From JAJCYL01 sp963664285 (GTDB lineage: Bacteria; Bacteroidota; Bacteroidia; Cytophagales; Cyclobacteriaceae): DNA of 64,000 nucleotides. Location: NCBI GenBank assembly GCA_963664285.2, contig CAXXNX010000010.1, forward strand, positions 1 through 64,000. Reading direction: 5' to 3'. Shown here in pieces: positions 48,182 to 58,097 of this stretch. A program made the translations under genes and the position numbers. The notes under the pieces are model-generated. The model made no database searches. It had not been told where the DNA came from and saw nothing but the letters and a program-made list of their open reading frames with translations. Position 1 is the first letter of the stretch; every line of letters starts with the position of its first letter.

Positions 48182-49220
48182 GTTTTGTCTCCTCAAACTC
48201 CAAAATAAAATCTGGTCCAAATGCCATTGATGGCGTCTTAAAGCCAGCAAAAACGGACTGGGTTAGCAGCTTTTCAACCGATCCTATTGCAGTCATTGCT
48301 GTGAGTTTATATCCTTCTGTAGTTGTGAGCGAGGCTTCAAAGAAAGTATTATTATAAGAGACCCTTCCCCATAGAAGACTTTTGGCGGACTCCCTAACTT
48401 CTTCTGATGGGCCGGAAACACTTTTGGCAATTCGTTGCCGTAAATAATTTTTTACTACACCCAATTTCATTAACCAGCCAAGCCAGTTGGATAACTTCAT
48501 AAACCTGATAACCTTGGGCTTAGTCGCAGTGAAAACTTTAATGTTTGGAATTCCAGTGCTGTAAAAAGCAGTTGACACATCTCCCCAGGGAATAGTGGTT
48601 GTCATGTATTCTTTTGATCCGAATGATATCTTACGAGACTCGAATGCGGCAGGAACTTTCTTTATTTTACCATTTTCACGAATTGCACCACCCTTATGGA
48701 AATTTTCCATCATAGTTATGGCCGTACCTTTGGAAATTCCTCCACCACCTTTAAATGCCAGTTCCAAATGATCTGCTTCAGGTAATTTTGAAGCTAAATA
48801 AGCAGCAAGGCAGTCGCTGGGAACTACATCAAAACCAACTCCGGGCATCAATACAATACCCGCCGACTTCGCCTCCTCATTCTTGGAAGCAGCATATTCA
48901 AAGATCTCTATTTCTCCTGTAATATCGAGATAATGAACTTGTGCCTTTAAACAAGCTCTGATCATCGGTCTGGCCGTGATAAAGAACGGACCAGCGCAAT
49001 GTAAAACCAAAGCAAACGATTCAATGTGTTGAACAATCTGGTCTTCATTATCTATTTCAAAAATAATGGTCTGCAGGCCTAAATCCTGTCCCAACTGTTC
49101 TATTTCGGCAGCATTTCTTCCGGCGATAAAGGGTGTCATACCTTTAGTAGCCGCCAATTTAGCAATCAGCCGGCCTGTATAGCCATTGGCACCGTAGATT
49201 AGAAAATTGTCTTTCGACAT
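48168..49220 (-). CDS. Saccharopine-dehydrogenase-like NADP-binding oxidoreductase
   Basis: 350 residues. LIYGANGYTGRLIAKLAA is a Rossmann dinucleotide motif (GxxGxxG) at the N-terminus; LHCAGPFFITARPMIRAC and HYLDITGEIEIFE match the saccharopine dehydrogenase NADP-domain family, also known as trans-acting enoyl reductase-like proteins. The substrate is unknown. It shares its first base with the end of the next upstream gene. Confidence 0.85.
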   Translation of the reverse strand: MSKDNFLIYGANGYTGRLIAKLAATKGMTPFIAGRNAAEIEQLGQDLGLQTIIFEIDNEDQIVQHIESFALVLHCAGPFFITARPMIRACLKAQVHYLDITGEIEIFEYAASKNEEAKSAGIVLMPGVGFDVVPSDCLAAYLASKLPEADHLELAFKGGGGISKGTAITMMENFHKGGAIRENGKIKKVPAAFESRKISFGSKEYMTTTIPWGDVSTAFYSTGIPNIKVFTATKPKVIRFMKLSNWLGWLMKLGVVKNYLRQRIAKSVSGPSEEVRESAKSLLWGRVSYNNTFFEASLTTTEGYKLTAMTAIGSVEKLLTQSVFAGFKTPSMAFGPDFILEFEETKREDK

Positions 49221-49585
49221 TATCTGATGACTACATTTATTTTATTCATCCTTCCCGCGTCGAGCTTACTGGTCTTTACTCCCTTACCGTCATTTTTTTT
49301 AGCACCTTTTACAGCCATAATATAATAGGATTGAGCGGCTATTCTTTTGAAAGTTACCCGCCCCCTTTTATCTGTTTCCTCAGGTCCGGCAACAGGGTTA
49401 GTTTCAAATCGATAATCTTGTTCTGTAGCGAAGACAACAACCACTGCCCCTTTTTGGAGGTTTCCCAAATCGTCCAAAACCGTCACTCGAAGATTTGTTG
49501 ACATCAGTTGGGATCTTTGTACTGGCTTTGTACTAAGCAGAATTAAGCTAAATCCTAATAGCAATGGTAAGGTAGATTTTTTCAT
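49220..49585 (-). CDS. Small exported protein with carboxypeptidase-regulatory-like beta domain
   Basis: About 121 residues from MKKSTLPLLLGFSLILL, a signal peptide; an in-frame start at 49609 is also possible. The mature part (LRVTVLDDLGNLQKGAVVVVF, then TDKRGRVTFKRIAAQSYYIM) has the alternating pattern of a carboxypeptidase-regulatory-like Ig fold. It ends at the start of the oxidoreductase gene, so the two are coupled. Function unknown. Confidence 0.65.
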   Translation of the reverse strand: MKKSTLPLLLGFSLILLSTKPVQRSQLMSTNLRVTVLDDLGNLQKGAVVVVFATEQDYRFETNPVAGPEETDKRGRVTFKRIAAQSYYIMAVKGAKKNDGKGVKTSKLDAGRMNKINVVIR

Positions 49586-49651
49586 TGTTCGGAAATTCAT
49601 GTTAAACATATCTGCATATAACTATCAAGATACGTGCCGGGTTTAGCAAAA

Positions 49652-52600
49652 TTAACGAATTAGTGTCACCGCACCATGCTCCTCAAACTCGCCACGGGAT
49701 GGTTCAACGGTACTTCTATATCTAACTACGTAGGCATAAGTACCAATTGGAGCGAAGTCTCCCAGGAAAATACCATCCCATCTAAAATCAATATTGTCAG
49801 CCTGGAAAACAAGCTCTCCCCACCTGTTATGGATCCATATCTGAAAATCGGTCACGAAAGGATTATTGAAGACAAAGAAATTGTCGTTTAGCCCATCTCC
49901 ATTGGGAGTAAACGCATTGGGTGCGAAAATTCTTGGTGTACAATCTTCATCAACATCTATAACATCCTTGGTGCAGGTAAAACCATTAAAGAGTGCTACT
50001 TCGTATCTTCCTGGAGTATTGACCGTCAATATTTGTGAAGTGCCAATGATGGTTTCATCAGGTAAGAGTCTCCATTCGTAGGTATTGAATACACCAGCAT
50101 CCAAGGTTATAGTGGCTGTCGATGGATCCAGTGAACATATCACTGCTCTTGTGGGCAATATAAGATCTTCATCTTCGATAGGGTCCGCAATCAGACTAAA
50201 TGAGGCCGAAGCATCACAACCACTGTTAATTCGTATTACTCTTGCCGAATAATTACCACCTTCACTTACTGAAATTATGGCCATAGTATCAGGTAAGATA
50301 TTACCTGTAGGATCAATCCATTCGAAAGTAACATCAGCGGTAATATTAGATTCTGCCATCAGGAAGACATTGGGATTATTATCACAATCGGGTTCTGAAG
50401 TGATGAACAATTCTAAAATCGGTTCCACCAAAACGTCTACAGATGTATTAGCGAAACAGCCGGTATTTTGATTTCTCGATGTCACTGTGAACGTACCCGA
50501 CTGGCTGACTACTATGGTCGAAGCAATCGCCCCGTTATTACTGTCTGAAGATCCCCATATAAAAGAAGTAGCTACCAGGGGATCATCAATTGAGGCCGTC
50601 AGGGTAAGCATGCCATCGCACTGGTCACCTAATACATCAATGGTGACGACAGGATCGTTACTGATGATTACTTCTACTGTTTCCGTTCTCGGACAAAGGT
50701 TAGCACCTGAAGAGGTCACTGTATGAGTACCACTTTGGGTGGTGGTAAGATTGTTCACCACAGCCATACTGCCATCAGGTAATGTCCATGTGAGGCTCCC
50801 CCCCCCTGGTGTTACAGTGGCTGGAATAGTGCCCTGACCACCACAGAAATTGTAAATGGGATCAACGGTTATGTCAGCTGGTGGTAACTCACTGAGGTTA
50901 ACTTGGGCAGTTTGAACACAATTGGGAGCTGGTGCTGTTCTTGTTACTACAATATTGTAAACCCCGGAATCTAAATCATCCAAAGCCAAAGGAATGGCTG
51001 AACTTGTACCTGTTCGGACTGTCATACCGGTATTATCGATTAATTCGTAATTATAAGTGGTTGGAATACCTCCTCCGTTATTGGTTAGTACAAGCTCTAA
51101 ATCACCTAAATCAGTGACATTACCTGTAGTTGAACAGCCTGAGGTAGGATTTAATGTAGCAAGGAATTGAGTATTACCGTCATCAATATTAATACTCATA
51201 GTATTACTACAATTCGTTAATTGATTGGTGACTGTAACTGAGTAATTGCCGGCGCCAAGACCTGGAATATTAATCGATCCCGGCCCAGTTAAAGTACCGG
51301 ACATTATGCTCATACTAGTGGCACCACCGGAAATTACATCATAGGCAAAATCTCCGGACGAATTGATTGTCAAATTCAAGGAACCATCTGTTACTCCGCA
51401 TGCGGTGGTAACAAAGGCGGACAATACAATTTGTGGCTCCTCATTAACAGTAATGGTCACCGTGCTTCGTCCTATGCAACCTGTAAATGGATCAGTAACC
51501 GCCACTTCGTAATCGAATATACCAGCGGTATTGGTATTGACAGTCTGAAAGCGCCCACTTCCTGATGCTGTACCATTAATTGTCCAGGCATAAGCTGCCC
51601 CGGGGTTGGTCGCATCTAACGGGCCAAAATTATCCCCCTGGCACAATGTCATCGGCGGACCCAAATCAACCTGCGGCCGGCCGTCACCAACTAGGACTGT
51701 AACAGCATCAGAAACGCATCCTGTTGCCGTATCCGTGACCGAAACTGTAAGGGTTGATGGAACACTAACTGTGATTACCTGGGTCGTATCACCATTTGAC
51801 CAATTATAGAAAAAAGTTGGCAGAACCAGTCCGGGGTTACTGTCGTAGGCATCTATTGTCAAAGTATTGTCACATAAAGCGGTTACACCCGGGACGGTTG
51901 GCCTCGGAACATCCTGACTAATAGTAATGGTCTGTGATAAGAGCGTGTCAAGCCCACAAACATTAGTGATCCTCACCTGAACCGTATAGTCAGCCGGTAG
52001 ATTGTAAACATGAGAGGTATCCGACGGCGCCATTGGGCCCGTACCCTGACCATCACCGAAAATCCATTCAAACAGATCAATGTTTGAGGTACCGGTTGCT
52101 GTCATCTGAATTGTCTGACCACGACAACCGGGGCCAACCGTAAGTGATGGACCCTGTGGAGGTTGGGAGGTATTTTGAACAAAATTAGGAAGGCCTAGTG
52201 TACTGGTTTGTCCACCCAGATCAAATCCAGCAAGTTGAAACCCCACCTGAGCATCTTCCCCATTAGGATTGTTAATAGTACCCAATGCTGCAGCACCATT
52301 CACTGCCATATATATTATGCCATTTGGGCCTGTCTGTATTTGACCGAATTCCTGGGGTTCATCCGCTACAACAAACTTAGATGCTTCAATAGTGGTCACA
52401 TCGGTGGTATCAACATCAAACTGCAATAATTTAGAATTACCACCACCGCGGGTGGTCACATAGAGTTTTTCATTGTTTGATGAGAGTTCCACACCATAGA
52501 TCTCTGCAGGCGCTGCTTCACCAATATTGATCTTCAGTGGATTCATGACCTCACCCGTACTATCCACAAAATCAAAAACCTCTACAAAGTTTTCCAATCC

Positions 52601-54949
52601 GGCAATAGTCACAACCAATTTGGAAACGTCCGCCGATAACTTCATGGAATTGCGGCTATTACCCTCAGTGGCTGAAGATAACCTGGTCCCTTCAGAAGAA
52701 AAGGTTGGAAATCCAATGCCAGTACTATCAATAGGATAAGCTCTGAAAGTATTGTTACCAAATTCATGACTGACCAGCCAAACTAAATTCCCACCAGCAC
52801 TCGAGGCTGTCAAGCGTTCAGTTGACTTTCTATACAGGGGGCGATCTTTGAGAATCACAGCTCCCCTGGCTGTATCTCTCTTCATATCCACCACTGAATA
52901 TTGCAAATCAAAAGACTGATCTCCCCATGCCGGATCTGTGGTGAAGATGTAGAAGATTGTTTCATCCTCGGGGACCTGTACAATAAGGGCGCCTTGTGCG
53001 GAAGTGCTATCACCGCCAATATTATCACCATTGGCCATCCGCATGTGCTCTTTATTATATACAGTGACCCCATTTGTATAGAATAGCAGATCACCATTTG
53101 TATCCGATATGGTCGCCGCCGCCTCCGGCGACTGGCTCACCCCATCGAGCAAAGGGACCGGAGGGTTTTCATTAAAATCTATCCCGGCCATATCTCCGAA
53201 GTACCATTGATTAGATATCTGGATGGTGTCACCATATACCGTCACATTAACTTCATCGTAAATGAAACAGCCACTGCCAAATCCTGTATTCGGATCAACC
53301 GCTTCCACAGCAACCCAGTAAAGTCCGGTGGAATCAACCGTAATATTCTCTGTAGTTTCCCCTGTGTTCCAAATAAAACTAAAGGCTGATGTAATCGGAT
53401 CTGGCATTGATTCAAGTGTAACAGAATCGCCAGGACATATAGTGGTATCCTGTGTAATGGTTAACATCAACTGGGAATCAATGATCTGAACGGATCGAGG
53501 AAACGACTCAGTCACTCCATTGAGAAAAACTGACAAAGTCACCGTATAAATACCTCCAGCTCCATAGGTATGGATTGGACTGTGTGAAAAAGATGTAGCT
53601 CCATCACCAAAATCCCAGAAATAGAATATCGGTGGAATATCGACTGTCGGAGTAAATTTTGTTGATAAACTAAAACAGGAATCTGTATAAGTAAAACCTA
53701 ACACCCCCAAAGTCATCATATTCGGATTTGCCTGTTCAGGAAACTGCATGCCATTAAAAGCCACATTGGGAAAAGGCTGAAGATCATAAGCTGTACTATC
53801 AAAAGTCTGCTCTGGTTGGGTAACTGCCCCTATCTCTATTGGAGCCGCAGATGTCGGTTGATACAAGTGATATAGGGTATCATTGGGGCCCATTTTTATA
53901 CCAAAACTTCGAAAAACAGGGGATGGAAGAATTGAATTTACATTCTCAAGGGTGTCGTTCAAATCAAACTGAAAGAGGTTGGCTGTATTACCAGTACTAC
54001 CCTGCCGGGATATATAAAGTTTTGTTCCGTCACGAGACCACTCTGTGTCATAAATTGCCGGCGACACATCGTCCGCATTACCGGAATTAAGAATTGATCT
54101 TTCAAAATTTAGACTGCCGCTTTTCGGGTTACCATTAGTAATGTTCAATATCCATATTTGAACATTACTATTGGGGTTTTGCGGTGATATGGCAATCCGT
54201 ACAGAATCCTGATTGATTCGTGCAGCGGAGAAGTTCTCTGCAATCAATGTTGGAGCTGCTATATCCATAAAAGCTTGCGTAGGTAATGCTAACCCCGCCG
54301 AGATTTCTGTCACTCTAAATTCTCTGGTGACGCTATTTTGTGAAAGCAGCCAAAAATTACTGGGGTCAGAACTACTCCGGACCACAAGCATACCCGGAGA
54401 TGGGTTAACCAGGCCAGTGGCTACATTTTTTTCAGCAATGACTACAGCACCGAGACTCGGTTGATTTGGTTGGGTGGCGTTACCTAACAGGCCCTGCCTG
54501 TCAACCCGGGTGTATTGGATTTCATTAACCCCAGCGCTTCCTGAGTTAGTAAAAAAGTACCAATCCGTATTGAGCGACCCCGGCCTTGGGACTGCTGCTA
54601 CAGCTTGATTTAAAGATGAATCCCCTGTCAGACCTGTGCCATCCGGAACGATAAGATGAGTGGCGTCATAGATGTTTACGCCATCGCAGTAGAAAACTGT
54701 ATTACCATCATGTTCGTTGGAGATAACCGCACCTCCGCCTCTTCCAAATGGGGTGGCCTGAATGTCCTCAATTACAGCCTCGTTGTCAGATTTCTTAAAA
54801 AGAATGGCTTGAGAAGAATTCCCGAAGTACCAGTTATTCCCGTTAATGACTTGTGCCTTTAGGGTTTTTTGACCAGATAAGGTTATAAGTACACATAATA
54901 CCAACCACGCTTTCTTATTCACACCAAAATTCCTGTTAACTATTTTCAC
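49652..54949 (-). CDS. Giant secreted adhesin-like protein with PKD-like domains and T9SS type B sorting domain
   Basis: 1765 residues, one intact frame. A signal peptide (to about residue 32) is followed by two long repeat units that open NWYFGNSSQAILF and QWYFGDMAGIDFN and read HDGNTVFYCDGVNIYD and NGDLLFYTNGVTVYN in parallel, a repeated beta-propeller-like layout. PKD-type domains follow (WDFGDGATSFSHSPIHTY, WIFGDGQGTGPMAPSDTSH). Cys-containing Ig-like repeats fill the rest. The C-terminus FAPNAFTPNGDGLNDNFFVF with WNGIF-like WDGIFLGDFAPIGTYAY is the type B (gliding-associated) domain. It is divergent from a SprF-like gene, the usual partner. Confidence 0.92.
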   Translation of the reverse strand: MKIVNRNFGVNKKAWLVLCVLITLSGQKTLKAQVINGNNWYFGNSSQAILFKKSDNEAVIEDIQATPFGRGGGAVISNEHDGNTVFYCDGVNIYDATHLIVPDGTGLTGDSSLNQAVAAVPRPGSLNTDWYFFTNSGSAGVNEIQYTRVDRQGLLGNATQPNQPSLGAVVIAEKNVATGLVNPSPGMLVVRSSSDPSNFWLLSQNSVTREFRVTEISAGLALPTQAFMDIAAPTLIAENFSAARINQDSVRIAISPQNPNSNVQIWILNITNGNPKSGSLNFERSILNSGNADDVSPAIYDTEWSRDGTKLYISRQGSTGNTANLFQFDLNDTLENVNSILPSPVFRSFGIKMGPNDTLYHLYQPTSAAPIEIGAVTQPEQTFDSTAYDLQPFPNVAFNGMQFPEQANPNMMTLGVLGFTYTDSCFSLSTKFTPTVDIPPIFYFWDFGDGATSFSHSPIHTYGAGGIYTVTLSVFLNGVTESFPRSVQIIDSQLMLTITQDTTICPGDSVTLESMPDPITSAFSFIWNTGETTENITVDSTGLYWVAVEAVDPNTGFGSGCFIYDEVNVTVYGDTIQISNQWYFGDMAGIDFNENPPVPLLDGVSQSPEAAATISDTNGDLLFYTNGVTVYNKEHMRMANGDNIGGDSTSAQGALIVQVPEDETIFYIFTTDPAWGDQSFDLQYSVVDMKRDTARGAVILKDRPLYRKSTERLTASSAGGNLVWLVSHEFGNNTFRAYPIDSTGIGFPTFSSEGTRLSSATEGNSRNSMKLSADVSKLVVTIAGLENFVEVFDFVDSTGEVMNPLKINIGEAAPAEIYGVELSSNNEKLYVTTRGGGNSKLLQFDVDTTDVTTIEASKFVVADEPQEFGQIQTGPNGIIYMAVNGAAALGTINNPNGEDAQVGFQLAGFDLGGQTSTLGLPNFVQNTSQPPQGPSLTVGPGCRGQTIQMTATGTSNIDLFEWIFGDGQGTGPMAPSDTSHVYNLPADYTVQVRITNVCGLDTLLSQTITISQDVPRPTVPGVTALCDNTLTIDAYDSNPGLVLPTFFYNWSNGDTTQVITVSVPSTLTVSVTDTATGCVSDAVTVLVGDGRPQVDLGPPMTLCQGDNFGPLDATNPGAAYAWTINGTASGSGRFQTVNTNTAGIFDYEVAVTDPFTGCIGRSTVTITVNEEPQIVLSAFVTTACGVTDGSLNLTINSSGDFAYDVISGGATSMSIMSGTLTGPGSINIPGLGAGNYSVTVTNQLTNCSNTMSINIDDGNTQFLATLNPTSGCSTTGNVTDLGDLELVLTNNGGGIPTTYNYELIDNTGMTVRTGTSSAIPLALDDLDSGVYNIVVTRTAPAPNCVQTAQVNLSELPPADITVDPIYNFCGGQGTIPATVTPGGGSLTWTLPDGSMAVVNNLTTTQSGTHTVTSSGANLCPRTETVEVIISNDPVVTIDVLGDQCDGMLTLTASIDDPLVATSFIWGSSDSNNGAIASTIVVSQSGTFTVTSRNQNTGCFANTSVDVLVEPILELFITSEPDCDNNPNVFLMAESNITADVTFEWIDPTGNILPDTMAIISVSEGGNYSARVIRINSGCDASASFSLIADPIEDEDLILPTRAVICSLDPSTATITLDAGVFNTYEWRLLPDETIIGTSQILTVNTPGRYEVALFNGFTCTKDVIDVDEDCTPRIFAPNAFTPNGDGLNDNFFVFNNPFVTDFQIWIHNRWGELVFQADNIDFRWDGIFLGDFAPIGTYAYVVRYRSTVEPSRGEFEEHGAVTLIR

Positions 54950-55146
54950 CGCCTGAATGTACCGTTAAAATATTTATTCAAAAATGAAGTTTTTACTATC
55001 AAATCGAAACACTTTAAATTAACGACCATAGTCGTTGTCTAATTATGTGAACATTGAGTATGAGCAAAACGATTTCCAAATTGACATTTTATTACCCATT
55101 TTGCAAAACTCTTGGGTGGTGTAAAAAATGCCACATAAACAGGTCA

Positions 55147-56184
55147 ATGAATAAGGTATTATTAGCGTTTTTTATCCTGCTTTTAGCATGTACTAATAAC
55201 AACGTTTGGGGTCAAGACCCTCAATTTTCACAATACTATGCAGTCCCTCTTTACCTCAATCCGGCGTTGGCAGGGATCAATCAGAATGGCAGAGCCGGGA
55301 TCAATTATAGGAACCAGTGGCCCTCTATTGATGCAAATTTTGAGACTTTTTCTGCATGGGCTGACTACCACTTCGATAACAACAGCAATATGGGAATGAT
55401 AATAACCCGGGATGTTGAAGGTCAGGCCGGGCTTTCATCCACCACAATTGGGTTGCAATATGCCTATGAATTGGAACTCAATTACAACTGGGTATTCCGT
55501 CCAGGTGCCCAATTCTCATACACTACAAGGGATCTTAATTTTGATAAACTTACATTCGGCGATCAATTCGACAATACGGGTTTGGTCAATCCCGTGACGA
55601 ACGAGACATTTGATACAGGATTAAAAGTGAACTATGTGGACGTGGCTCTTGGCGGCATATTTTTCTCCAATAACCTCTGGATCGGTGGAACAGTGCACAA
55701 CATCTTCGAACCCGATCAATCTCTGATCGATGGGGATGGGGCAAGCAGCCCATTACCTAAAAGATATTCTATTCATGGAGGGTACAGGATTCCGTTAAGG
55801 TCAGGACAAACTGTAGGCAGAACAACCGAAGGATGTGAACGCAGTGTTACACCAACATTCAATTACCGATCACAGGGTCAATTTGACCAGCTAGATTTGG
55901 GCGCTTTTTTCACTCTTGAACCTTTAGTTTTAGGTCTATGGTATCGTGGCATCCCAATCAAAACGGTTGAAGGATTTTCTAATAATGAATCCATCATCAT
56001 CCATCTCGGACTGCGAAAAGGCCCTTTCAATTTTGGTTATAGCTACGACATTACCATCTCAGAATTGGGTATTAATACCGGTGGTGCTCACGAAGCCTCA
56101 GTGATTTACAACTTTAGAATTGGTCCGCCCAAGCCGCCCAAGGATGTGCAACGACTGAGATGCCCAGTGCCGTTTATTTTCTAA
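55147..56184 (+). CDS. PorP/SprF-family T9SS outer-membrane protein, adhesin partner
   Basis: About 345 residues. A signal peptide (MNKVLLAFFILLLACTNNNVWG) precedes QDPQFSQYYAVPLYLNPALAG, the SprF signature, and later outer-membrane strands. The start at 55147 is chosen because it begins the signal peptide; an upstream TTG at 55054 would add 31 residues with no such role. It faces the giant type B protein gene across a shared region, like SprB with SprF. Confidence 0.92.
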   Translation: MNKVLLAFFILLLACTNNNVWGQDPQFSQYYAVPLYLNPALAGINQNGRAGINYRNQWPSIDANFETFSAWADYHFDNNSNMGMIITRDVEGQAGLSSTTIGLQYAYELELNYNWVFRPGAQFSYTTRDLNFDKLTFGDQFDNTGLVNPVTNETFDTGLKVNYVDVALGGIFFSNNLWIGGTVHNIFEPDQSLIDGDGASSPLPKRYSIHGGYRIPLRSGQTVGRTTEGCERSVTPTFNYRSQGQFDQLDLGAFFTLEPLVLGLWYRGIPIKTVEGFSNNESIIIHLGLRKGPFNFGYSYDITISELGINTGGAHEASVIYNFRIGPPKPPKDVQRLRCPVPFIF

Positions 56185-56330
56185 AAGTCAAATAATCTTA
56201 AAAATAGCTCTTTCAAAAATTAATTAATAAGTCCAATTCTTGATCATTTGGAGAGGACAGGATTTTGATATGGAAAAAAGCTTAAAGACATAATACTAAA
56301 ATCAACAAATGATTTTTAGATTTAACTACA

Positions 56331-57546
56331 ATGTCTAAACCCAACCTAACCTTCCTCTGCATATCAAGCTTCCTCAAAGGCGAGGATTTCATAAAATCAT
56401 GCAAGGAAGCCGGGAATAATGTGTTTCTGTTAACGGCTAAATCACTGGAAAACGAATGGCATCGAGAATTTCTTGACGACATTTTTTTTTGTTAAAGAAG
56501 AGGGTCGGGGGGTCTGGAACCTGGAAGAAGTGAAAGCCGGCATGGCTCACATGATAAAATCTCAGAAAATTGATCGTCTGATCGCCCTTGATGATTTCGA
56601 TGTGGAAAAATCTGCCTTTTTGAGGGAGCATTTTCGCATTCCCGGAATGGGTCAAACTACTTCAAGGTATTTCCGTGATAAATTAGCCATGCGGATGAAA
56701 GCCAAAGAGTCCGGCATCAATGTCCCGGCTTTTTCGGCAGTTTTTAACGATGAAGAAGTAAATGCTTATACTGATACAGTTTCTGCACCGTGGGTACTAA
56801 AACCTCGCTTCGAAGCTTCCGCAACGGGCATTAAAAAAGTGAGCTCGAAAGATGAACTCTGGAGGGCAATCCATGAGGTAGGAGATGAAAGGCATAATTG
56901 CCTGGTGGAGCAATTCCGTCCTGGAAATGTCTACCATGTCGACTCATTGACCATTAATGGCAATGTTGTATTCACACTGGTTTCCCAATATTTGAATCCA
57001 CCATTAGATGTTGCTCATGGAGGCGGTATTTTTCAATCCGCAACCGTACAATATGACAGTGAGGACGATAAAACCCTGAAGAAATTCAATGAGAAGGTGC
57101 TCAAATCTTTTGGTATGCAATTCAGTGCATCGCACACAGAGTTTATCAAGTCGAAAGCAGATGGTGAGTTCAACTTCCTGGAAACCAGTTCTCGTGTTGG
57201 CAGCGCCCATTTAGCAGAAATGGTGGAAGCTGCTTCAGGGATAAATTTATGGAGTGAGTGGGCTAGAATAGAGACTGCTAAAGCTACAAAGAGTAAATAT
57301 AAACTACCTGATATAAACAAAGACTATGCTGGCATAATTGTATCCTTGTCTAAATACAAGGATCCGGATGACTCCGTTTTCAATGACCCTGAAATTGTCT
57401 GGAGGTTAAAAAAAGGTTATCATATTGGTCTAGTCATTAAATCAGAAAAACGAGAAAGGATCCTGGAATTATTGAATAACTATATCAACCGTATTCAAAA
57501 TGATTTTCATGCAAGCGCACCAGCTCCGAAGAAGTCATCAGACTAA
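56331..57546 (+). CDS. ATP-grasp domain protein, frameshifted
   Basis: About 405 residues. The N-terminus MSKPNLTFLCISSFLKGEDF runs to FLDDIFF at an eight-T run near 56485, where the frame changes to FFVKEEGRGVWNLEE. The ATP-grasp core follows: PWVLKPRFEASATGIKKV (ATP-binding Lys and loop), LVEQFRPGNVYHVDS and LETSSRVGSAHLAEM, where the metal-binding residues lie. It joins a carboxylate and an amine or similar group in the family; the substrate is unknown. It overlaps the next gene tail to tail by 9 bases. Confidence 0.8.
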
Positions 57547-58065
57547 TTTTTTGGAGATCTTAACTCTAGGAATTAACATAGGCACCTTTTTTTTGTAATT
57601 CTCGTATTGCTGCCCAAACTCCCCCTTCAACTTCTTCTCCTCTAGCTGAATCCCTATCAGGATATAAGCAATTACACATATAAGTGTTACCAAATTCAGT
57701 ATTTTAGGATTGAACAGAAAAAAACCGCCAACAACTAGTAAGATACCAGCGTAGATAGGATGTCTAATATAATTTAAAATTCCACTAGCAGTGAAAGTTT
57801 GGCCCGTTTGATGACCCGATTGCTGCAGCCCGAGAAATTCTCTAATTGAATATTGTTTGAATGACTGCCTTAGCAGAATCAACCCCCAAGCCGCTAAAAC
57901 CAATCCCAAGAATTGCAGGTATTCATTCTTTGCGAACAGGTATCCTGAATGAGTAACAGCCAGGTAATACAATATATAAATCAAACCAATACTAAAAATT
58001 AAATTGTAGGTAATGCGGTAATAACTCACTATCTGGGGGTAATAACTTTCAACTATATCTTTCAT
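57538..58065 (-). CDS. Isoprenylcysteine-carboxyl-methyltransferase-like membrane protein
   Basis: 175 residues. Five hydrophobic segments and the motif GILNYIRHPIYAGILL, the S-adenosylmethionine-binding RHPxYxG block of ICMT/phospholipid methyltransferases, with EEKKLKGEFGQQYENYKK near the end. It is a membrane methyltransferase of unknown substrate. IS481 sits just upstream of its start. Confidence 0.85.
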   Translation of the reverse strand: MKDIVESYYPQIVSYYRITYNLIFSIGLIYILYYLAVTHSGYLFAKNEYLQFLGLVLAAWGLILLRQSFKQYSIREFLGLQQSGHQTGQTFTASGILNYIRHPIYAGILLVVGGFFLFNPKILNLVTLICVIAYILIGIQLEEKKLKGEFGQQYENYKKKVPMLIPRVKISKKLV

Positions 58066-58097
58066 CCAAATGTTCGTTAAGGGAGGTAGTTTACAAA

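Noticed and set aside
50797..50810. C9 run in the giant adhesin as a phase-variable tract
   Set aside because: It encodes a Gly-Gly-Gly stretch in an intact frame and there is no sign of variation in this single sequence; only reads could show it.
49676..54862. Many 60-90 residue frames opposite the giant adhesin gene
   Set aside because: Compositional shadows of a long low-stop coding region; no motif or ribosome site.
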